NCBI RefSeq assembly: GCF_032854445.1
Contig: NW_027018015.1
Span: forward strand, 54,407 to 118,406
Origin: Liolophura sinensis
Taxonomy: Eukaryota; Mollusca; Polyplacophora; Chitonida; Chitonidae
Reading direction: 5' to 3'
Length of the DNA stretch: 64,000 bases
In this document: positions 42,013 through 52,068 of the stretch, one piece after another
How positions within the stretch are numbered: the first letter of the stretch is position 1
Layout of the letters: the number at the start of each line of letters is the position of its first letter
Program-made: the position numbers and the translations under genes
The notes under the pieces: model-generated
Told to the model about the DNA's origin: nothing
Databases searched by the model: none
The model's input: only the letters and a program-made list of their open reading frames with translations

Positions 42013-43498
42013 TTTTTTTTTTCACCGACTTTGTTCGCATGGAAACTTTTTTACCGTTCAACATACAGGTCTGAAATTTTGTACACATAATCTGGCGGTG
42101 AATATCTCGGGACAAATTCTCCACTTTTTTGCTATGTCACGTGGTTCGGCCGCCATATTGGATTTTGTGTAAAATCTTTAAAAATCTTCTTCTCCAGAAC
42201 CACTGAACCGATCGTTTTCAAATTTGACATGCAACTAGTAGGTCAAGAGTTCTTTAAAGTTTGCGAAACTGGTTCACTTTCGGTCAAAACTCTGGAAGCT
42301 CGCCATTGGTCGAATTTGTGACGTCACAAAAAGTTCTCAAAGTTCAATTGTTCTGAACGTATTCTGGTGTATCTTGAGCTGCTGATTCTGAATCTGTCTG
42401 TGTTTTTGGCATATCTGTGTAACTTTTTGAGATATGAGCAAAAAAGTAAAAAAAGTGACGTAACTTCAATGACCTGTAACTCGAGAACTATGACAGATAG
42501 AAATGTGCAACCTGCACGAAATTGTAGCCCAAGACATGCTCTTTCGAGCATTCGTCAACGGATTTGACCTCCGATCAATAGTTTTTTCGCTACAAGCGTT
42601 TAAATGACAACACCATTTTTTGAATAAAAAAAGGTGGGAATCCTATTGCTTTAACATGGAGTTAGATGGGGACTTAACTGGGTTTGTAGTATTTGACCTG
42701 ATGCTTTCGGCTACACTGTCCGTGATCTCCCGAAACGGTTGTAGGATGACATTGAATCCAGTTCCCATCTAACTCCAGTACTCTATTAGATGGCGTAGAG
42801 ATCTAACTACAACAGCAAACGACATGGACCTGTAAAAGTTAGCTTTGTTTTGCGCAAACCTCGTCCTCTTTACTATATGTTAAACAGGCCAGGGTGATTG
42901 ACAGATATGGACATGTGCCCTAGTCCAAGTGCTGACTTTCTAACCATGGCCGAGCTATCTGTGGAGCTGTGAGTCTGTGCATGGCAGGTCGTAGATTGAG
43001 ATGTGAATGTACAAACTTGCTGTTACACTGGTCGTGTTTTTGCCTTATTTCTTACAATTAGCGGGCTAAGTCTGCCAAGAAACGACCGTTTCTCACTGGG
43101 CATAGCGTAGCATTAATAAGTTCGCCGATCTATTCGAGGGATTGCAAATGACCGGCCGACTGCCTCAGTGACAAACGGTGTAAAGTCGCATGGAAACTTT
43201 GAAAGCCGTGTATGTGGAACATGTGTCCTTCGAACACAGAACATGGAGGGGAAAAACGTCATCGATCAGATCCGGGATCCCGGCCTAGGATCTGCTATTC
43301 GCAGATCCATTCTAGTTATTATTATTATTATTATTATTTTTTTTTCACCGACTTTGTTAGCAAGGAAACTTTTTCACTGTTCAACATACAGGTTCCAAAT
43401 TTCGCACACATATTCTGGCGGTCAATATCTCGGGACAAATTCTCCACTTTTTTCCTATGTCACGTGGTTCGGCCGCCATATTGGATTTTGTGTAAAAC

Positions 43499-43529
<31 letters not shown>

Positions 43530-46500
43530 ACCGATAGTTTTCAAATTTGACATGCAGCTAGTAAGTCACGAGTTCTTTAAAGTTTGCGAAAATGGTTTAC
43601 TTCCGGTCAAATCTCTGGAAGTTCGCTATTGGTCGAATTTGTGACGTCACAAAAAGTTCTCAAAGTTCAATTGTTCTGAACGTATTCTGATGTATCTTGA
43701 GCTGCTCATTCTGAATCTGCTTGTATTTTTTGCATATCTGTGTAACTTTTTGAGATATTAGCAAAAAACTCAAAAAAGTTACGTAACTTGAATGACCTGT
43801 AACTCGAGAACTATGACAGCTAGAAATATGCAACCTGCACGAAATTGTAGCCCAAGACATGCTCTTTCGAGCATTCGTCAATGGATTTGAGCTGCGATCG
43901 ATAGATTTTTCGCTACAAGCGTTTAAATGACAACACCGTTTTTTGTTTGGAAAAATGTGGAAATCCCATTGCTTTAACATGGAGTTAGATGGGGACTGGA
44001 CTGGGTTTGTAGTATTTGACCTGATGCTTTTGGCTACACTGTCCGTGATTTCCCGAAACGGTTGTAGGATGACATTGATTCCAGTTCCCATCTAACTCCA
44101 GTACTCTATTAGAAGGCGTAGAGATCTAACTACAACAGCAAATGACATGGACCTGTAAAAGTTAGCTTTGTTTTGCGCAGACCTCGTGCTCTTTACTATA
44201 CGTTAAACAGTTCAGGGTGATTGACAGATATGGACATGTGCCGTGGTCCAAGTGCTGACTTTCTAACGATGGCCAAGCTATCAGTGGAGCTGTGAGTCTG
44301 TACAAACTTTGTGTTGCACTAGTCGTGTTTTTGCATTATTTCTTACAATTAATGGGCTAAGTCTGCCAAGGAACGACCGTTTTTCACTGGGCATAGCGTA
44401 GTATCATCAAGGTCGCTGATCTATTCGAGGGATTGCAAATGACCGGCCGACTGCCTCAGTGACAAACGGTGTAAGGTCGCATAGAAACTTTGAAAGCCGT
44501 GTATGTGGAACATGGGTCCTTCGAACACAGATCATGAAGGGGAAAACGTCATCGATCAGATCCGGGATCCCGGCCTAGGATCTGCTATTCGCAGATCCAC
44601 TCTAGTTAGGGATCCCGTTCTCCCGAACGGGATCCCTATTGTTTTCGTTCTGTTTTTTCTTATTATTATTATTATTATTATTATTATTTTTTTTTCACCG
44701 ACTTTGTGAGCAGCAGAACTCAAACACCGTTCAACATAGAGGTCTCAAATTTTGTACACACAATCTGGCGGTGATTTTCCAGGGGTATATTTTTTGTTTT
44801 TTTCTTAAGTCACGTGGTTCGCCCGCCATATTGGATTTTGTGTAAAATCTTTAAAAATCTTCTTCTCCAGAACCACTGAACCGATCGGTTTCAAATTTGA
44901 CATGCAGCTAGTAGGTCACGAGTTCTTTAAAGTTTGCGAAAATGGTTTACTTCCGGTCAAAATTCTGGAAGCTCGCTATTGGTCGAATTTGTGACGTCAC
45001 AAAAATTTCTCAAAGTTCAAATGTTCTTAACGTATTCTGATGTATCTTGAGCTGCTGATTCTGAATCTGCTTGTATTTTTTTTGTATCTGCAAACCTTTT
45101 TGAGATATAAGCAAAAAACTCAAAAAAGTGACGTAACTTCTATGACCTGTAACTCGAGAACTATGGCAGCTAGAAATGTGCAGCCTGCACGAAATTGTAG
45201 CCCAAGACATGCTCTTTCGAGCACTCGTCAATGGATTTGAGCTCCGATCAATAGTTTTCTCGCTACAAGCGTTTAAATCACAACACCGTTTTTTGATTAG
45301 AAAAGATTGGAATCCTATTGATTTAACATGGAGTTAGATGGGGACTGGACTGGGTTTATAGTATTTGACCTGATGCTTTCGGCTACACTGTCCGTGATCT
45401 CCCGAAACGGTTGTACGATGACATTGATTCCAGTTCCCATCTAACTCCAGTATTCTATTAGATGGCGTAGAGATCTAACTACAACAGCAAACGACGTGGA
45501 CCTGTAAAAGTTAGCTTTGTTTTGCGTAGGCCTTGTCCTCTTTACTATACGTTAAACAGGCCAGGGAGATTGACAGATATGGATATGTGCCCTGGTCCAA
45601 GTGCTGACTTTCTAACGATGGCCGAGCTATCAGTGGAGCAGTGAGTCCGTGCATGGCAGGTCGTGGATTGAGATGTCAATGTACAAACTTGCTGTTACAC
45701 TGGTCGTGTTTTTGCGTTATTTCTTACAAATAGCGGGCTAAATCTACCAAGAAACGGCCGTTTTTCACCGGGCATAGCGTGGCATCATTAGGGTCGCCGA
45801 TCTATTCGAGGGAATACAAATGACCGGCCGACTGCCTCAGTGACAAACGGTGTAAGGTCGCATGGAAACTTTGAAAGCCGTGTATGTGGAACATGTGTCC
45901 TTCGAACACAGAACATGAAGGGGAAAACGTCATCGATCCGATCCGGGATCCCGGCCTAGGATCTGCTATTCGCAGATCCATTCTAGTTATTATTATTATT
46001 ATTATTTTTTTTTCACCGACTTTGTTCGCATGGAAACTTTTTTACCGTTTAACATAAAGGTCTGAAATTTTGCACACATATTCTGGCGGTGAATATCTCG
46101 GGACAAATTCTCCACTTTTTTGCCATGTCACGTGGTTCGGCCGCCATATTGGATTTTGTGTAAAATCTTTAAAAATCTTCTTCTCCAGAACCACTGAACC
46201 GATCGGTTTCAAATTTGACATGCTGCTAGTAAGTTACGAGTTCTTTAAAGTTTGCGAAAATGGTTCACTTCCGATCAAAATTCTGGAAGTTCGCTATTGG
46301 TCGAATTTATGACGTCACAAAAAGTTCTCAAAGTTCAAATGTTCTGAACGTATTCTGGTGTATTTTGAGCTGCTGATTCTGAATCTGCTTGTATTTTTTG
46401 CATATCTGTGTAACTTTTTGAGATATTCGCAAAAAACTCAAAAAAGTGACGTAACTTCAATGACCTGTAACTCGAGATCTGTGGGAGCTAGAAATCTGCA

Positions 46501-49500
46501 ACCTGCACGAAATTGTAGAACAAGACATGCTCTTTCGAGCACTCGTCAACAGATTTGAGCTCCGATCAATAGTTTTTTCGCTACAAGCGTTTAAATGACA
46601 ACACCGTTTTTTGTTTAGAAAAAGGTGCTAATCCTATTGCTTTAACATGGAGTTAGATGGGGACAAAACTGGGTTTGTAGTATTTGACCTGATGCTTTCG
46701 GCTACACTGTCCGTGATCTCCCGAAACGGTTGTAGGATGACATTGATTCCAGTTCCCATCTAACTCCAGTACTCTATTAGATGGTGTAGAGATCTAACTA
46801 CAACAGCAAACGACGTGGACCTGTAAAGGTTAGCTTTGTTTTGCGCAGGCCTCGTGCTCTTTACTATACATTATAAAGGCCAGGGTGATTGACAGATATG
46901 GGCATGTGCCGCGGTCCAAGTGTTGACTTTCTAACGATTATCGAGCTATCAGTGGAGCTGTGAGTCTGTACAAACTTCCTTTTACACTGGTCGTGTTTTA
47001 GCGTTATTTCTTACAAATAACGGGCTATGTCTGCCAAAGAACCACCGTTTTTCACTGGGCTTGGCGTAGCATCATCAAGGTCGCTGATATATTCGAGGGA
47101 ATGCAAATGACCGGCCGACTGCCTCAGTGACAAACGGTGTAAGGTCGCATGGAAACTTTGAAAGCGGTGTATGTGGAACATGTGTCCTTCGAACACAGAT
47201 CATGAAGGGGAAAACGTCATCGATCCGATCCGGGATCCCGGCCTAGGATCTGCTGTTCGCAGATCCATTCTAGTTATTATTATTATTATTATTTTTTTTT
47301 CACCGACTTTGTTCGCATGGAAACTTTTTTACCGTTTAACATACAGGTCTGAAATTTTGCACACATATTCTGGCGGTGAATACCTCGGGACAAATTCTCC
47401 ATTTTTTTGCCATGTCACGTGGTTCGGCCGCCATATTGGATTTTGTGTAAAATCTTTAAAAATCTTCTTCTCCAGAACCACTGAACCGATCGGTTTCAAA
47501 TTTGACATGCTGCTAGTAAGTTACGAGTTCTTTAAAGTTTGCGAAAATGGTTCACTTCCGGTCTAAATTCTGGAAGTTCGCCATTGGTCGAATTTATGAC
47601 GTCACAAAAAGTTCTCAAAGTTCATTTGTTCTGAACGTATTCTGGTGTATCTTGAGCTGCTGATTCTGAATCTGCTTGTATTTTTTGCATATCTGTGTAA
47701 CTTTTTGAGATATTAGCAAAAAACTCAAAAAAGTGACGTAACTTCAATGACCTGTAACTCGAGATCTGTGGAAGCTAGAAATGTGCAACCTGCACGAAAT
47801 TGTAGCCCAAGACATGCTCTTTCGAGCATTCGTCAACAGATTTGAGCTCCGATCAATAGTTTTTTCGCTAAAAGCGTTTAAATGACAACACCGTTTTTTG
47901 TTTAGAAAAAGGTGCTAATCCTATTGCTTTAACATGGAGTTAGATGGGGACTGGACTGGGTTTGTAGTATTTGACCTGATGCTTTCGGCTACACTGTCCG
48001 TGATCTCCCGAAACGGTTGTAGGATGACATTGATTCCAGTTCCCATCTAACTCCAGTACTCTATTAGATGGCGTAGAGATCTAACTACAACAGCAAACGA
48101 CATGGACCTGTAAAAGTTAGCTTTGTTTTGCGCACACCTCGTGCTCTTTACTATACGTTAAACAATCCAGGGTGATTAACAAATATGGATATGTGAACTG
48201 GTCCAAGTGCTGACTTTCTAACGATGGCCGAGCTATGAGTGGAGCAGTGAGTCTGTGCATGGCATGTCGTGGATTGAGATGTGAATGTACAAACTTGCTG
48301 TTACACTGGTCGTGTTTTTGCGTTATTTCTTACAATTAGCGGGCTAAGTCTGCCAAGGAACGACCGTTTTTCACTGGGCATAGCGTAGCATCATTAAGGT
48401 CGCCAATCTATTCGAGGGAATGGAAATGACCGGCCGACTGCCTCAATGGCGAAAGGTGTAAGGTCGCATGGAAACTTTGAAAGCCGTGTATGTGAAACAT
48501 GTGTCCTTCGAACACAGAACATGAAGGGGAAAACTTCATCGATCCGATCCGGGATCCCGGCCTAGGATCTGCTATTCGCAGATCCATTCTAGTTAGGGAT
48601 CCCGTTCTCCCGAACGGGATCCCTATTGTAATCGTTCTGTTTTTTCTTATTATTATTATTATTATTTTTTTTTCACCGACTTTGTTCGCATGGAAACTTT
48701 TTCACCGTTCAACATACAGGTCTCAAATTTTGCACACATATTCTGGCGGTGAATATCTCGGGACAAATTCTCCACTTTTTTGTTATGTCACGTGGTTCGG
48801 CCGCCATATTGGATTTTGTGCAAAATCTTTAAAAATCTTCTTCTCCAGAACCACTGAACCGATCGTTCTCAAATTTGACATGCCGCTAGTAGGTTACGAG
48901 TTCTTTAAAGTTTGCGAAAATGGTTCATTTCCGGTCAAAACTCTGGAAGTTCGCTATTGGTCGAATTTGTGACGTCACAAAAAGTTCTCAAAGTTCAAAT
49001 GTTCTGAACGTATTCTGATGTATCTTGAGCTGCTAATTCCGAATCTGCTTGTATTTTTTGCATATCTGTGTAACTTTTTGAGATATCTGCAAAAAACTCA
49101 AATAAGTGACGTAACTTTAATGACCTGTAACTCGAGAACTATGGCAGCTAGAAATGTGCAACCTGCACGAAATTGTAGCCCAAGACATGCTCTTTCGAGC
49201 ATTCGTCAACAGATTTTAGCTCCGATCAATAGTTTTTTCGCTACAAGCGTTTAAATGACAACCCCATTTTTTGTTTAGAAAAAGATGGGAATCCTATTGC
49301 TTTAACATGGAGTTAGATGGGGACTGGTCTGGGTTCATAGTATCTGACCTGATGCTTTCGCCTACACTGTCCGTGATCTCCCAAAACGGTTGTGGGATGA
49401 CATTCAGCTATACAGTACTCTATTAGACTTCGTACAGATCTAACTACAACAGCAAACGACGTGGACCTGTCAAAGTTAGCTGTGTTTTGAGCAGGCCTTG

Positions 49501-52037
49501 TCTTCTTTACTGTACGCTAACCAGGCCAGGGTGATTGACAGGTATGGACATTTGCCGTGGTCCAGGTGTTGACTTTCTGACAATGGCCTAGATATTAGTA
49601 GAGCGCTGAATCTGAGCATGGCAGGTCGTGGATTGAGACATGAAAGTACAAACTTTGATTTTTCTTCTTTCTTTTCTCTTACTGCTGACGCCCGTCATTT
49701 ATGTCAGAGTTCGGTCCCAGTTTCGGCAATTTGTCAGGCGATGAAAATGTTGTCAATTTAAAGGCTTTAAATAGACCACTAGGCGCAGGGGGATGTTCTA
49801 ATGACGAATCTGGTGGTTTTTCCTTTATCCGACGCACGGTTTTGTCCCCAATTGCCATGAAAATGCTAACATTGCATTTTTCGCCCATGTTTGGAGGTCA
49901 GGTGACACAAAACCGCTGTAGCTGTGGAGCTGGAAATGATTGAGTACAAAGGGCTATTTTTGTACTGTAGACGTGGGGAAAATCGTTGAACTGTCATAAG
50001 AAATGTGGGAGTTGCAGGGCTTGGAAAATGGTCCAAAGGTCGATTGGCCATGTTTGGCACTTTGACGTCCTCATGTTATATGATGCATTTTGAATGCATT
50101 TGCGACTAGGATGAACACACGAACATTGCAATCATGCCACCCGACCTAGTTTAACGTCCTGGTCATGAATCTGCACTTATTTCTTGGTGGCGACAGACAG
50201 TTTTGCTGCAAATTGCGATCAAAACGCGAAAAGGGGCAATTTTTCCCCATATTTGGAGGTCTGGTGAGAGAAAACCGTTACATCTGTAAAGCTGAAAATC
50301 ACTGAGTGCAAAGCGTTGCACATTTAGTCTACGTGTTCTAAAAATCTTTGATCTGTGTCAACAAACACAGGATATGCACGTTTTCAAAAAAGGTCGTAAG
50401 GCAGATTTACCACATTCGGCACATTTACATCAACTTGTTGTTACAAGGGCCGTGTATTATCGGCTGGGGAAAACGTAATCGATCCGATCCGGGATCCCGG
50501 CCTAGGATCTGCTATTTGCAGATCCATTCTAGTTATTATTATTATTATTATTTTTTTTTCACCGACTTTGTTCGCATGGAAACTTTTTTACCGTTCAACA
50601 TACAGGTTCCAAATTTTGCACACATATTCTGTCGATGAATACCTCGGGACAAATTCTCCACTTTTTTGTTATGTCACGTGGTTCGGCCGCCATATTGGAT
50701 TTTGAGTAAAATCTTTAAAAATCTTCTTCTCCAGAACCACTGAACCGATCGTTCTCAAATTTAATATGCAGCTAGTAGGTCACGAGTTCTTTAAAGTTTG
50801 CAAAAATGGTTCACTTCCGGTCAAAACTCTGGAAGCTCGCCATTGGTCGAATTTGTGACGTCACAAAAAGTTCTCAAAGTTCAATTGTTCTGAACGTATT
50901 TCGATGTATCTTGAGCTGCACATTTCGAATCTGGTTGTATTTTTTGCATATCTGTGTAACTTTTTGAGATATTAGCAAAAAACTCAAAAAAGTGACGTAA
51001 CTTCAATGACCTGTAACTCGAGATCTGTCGGAGCTAGAAATGTGCAACCTGCACGAAATTGTAGCCCAAGACATGCTCTTTCGAGCATTCGTCAACGGAT
51101 TTCAGCTCCGATCAATAGTTTTTTCGCTACAAGCGTTTAAATGACAACACCGTTTTTTGTTCAGAAAAAGATGGGAATACTATTGCTTTAACATGGAGTT
51201 AGATGGGGACTGGACTGGGTTTGTAGTATTGGACCTGATGCTTTCGGCTACACTGTCCGTGATCTCCCGAAACGGTTGTAGGATGACATTGATTCCAGTT
51301 CCCATCTAACTCCAGTACTCTGTTAGATTGCGTAGAGATCTAACTACAACTGAAAACGACGTGGACCTGTAAAAGTTAGCTTTGTTTTGCGCAGGCCTCG
51401 TTCTCTGAAACAGGCCAGGGTGATTGACAGATATGGACATATGCCTTGGTCCAAGTGCTGACTTTCTAACGATGGCCGAGCTATCAGTGGAGCTGTGAGT
51501 CTGTACAAACTTTGTGTTACACTGGTCGTGTTTTTGCTTTATTTCTTACAAATAGCGGGCTAAGTCTGCCAAGGAACGACCGTATTTCACTGGGCATAGC
51601 GTAGCATCATCAAGGTCGCCGATCTATTCGAAGAAATGCAAATGACCGCCCGACTGCATCAGTGACAAACGGTGTAAGGTCGCAAGGTAACTTTGAAAGC
51701 CGTGTTTGTGGAACATGTGTCCTTCGAACAAAGATCATGAAGGGGAAAACGTCATCAATCCGATCCGGGATCCCGGCCTAGGATCTGCTATTCGCAGATC
51801 CATTCTAGTTCTTATTTAGGGATCCCGTTCTCCCGAACGGGATCCCTATTGTTATCGTTCTGTTTTTTCTTATTATTTTTTTTTCACCGACTTTGTTAGC
51901 AAGGAAACTTTTTCACCTTTCAACATAGAGATCTCAAATTTTGCACACAAATTTTGGCGGTGATTTTCCAGGGATAAATTCTCCATTTTTTTGCTATGTC
52001 ACGTGGTTCGGCCGCCATATTGGATTTTGTATAAAAC

Positions 52038-52068
<31 letters not shown>

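Noticed and set aside
47970-48012. Hammerhead ribozyme core in the units (CTGATG ... CCGAAAC)
   Set aside because: The A required after CTGATG is C, the segment between does not form a stem II, and no cleavage-site stem was found. Not supported.
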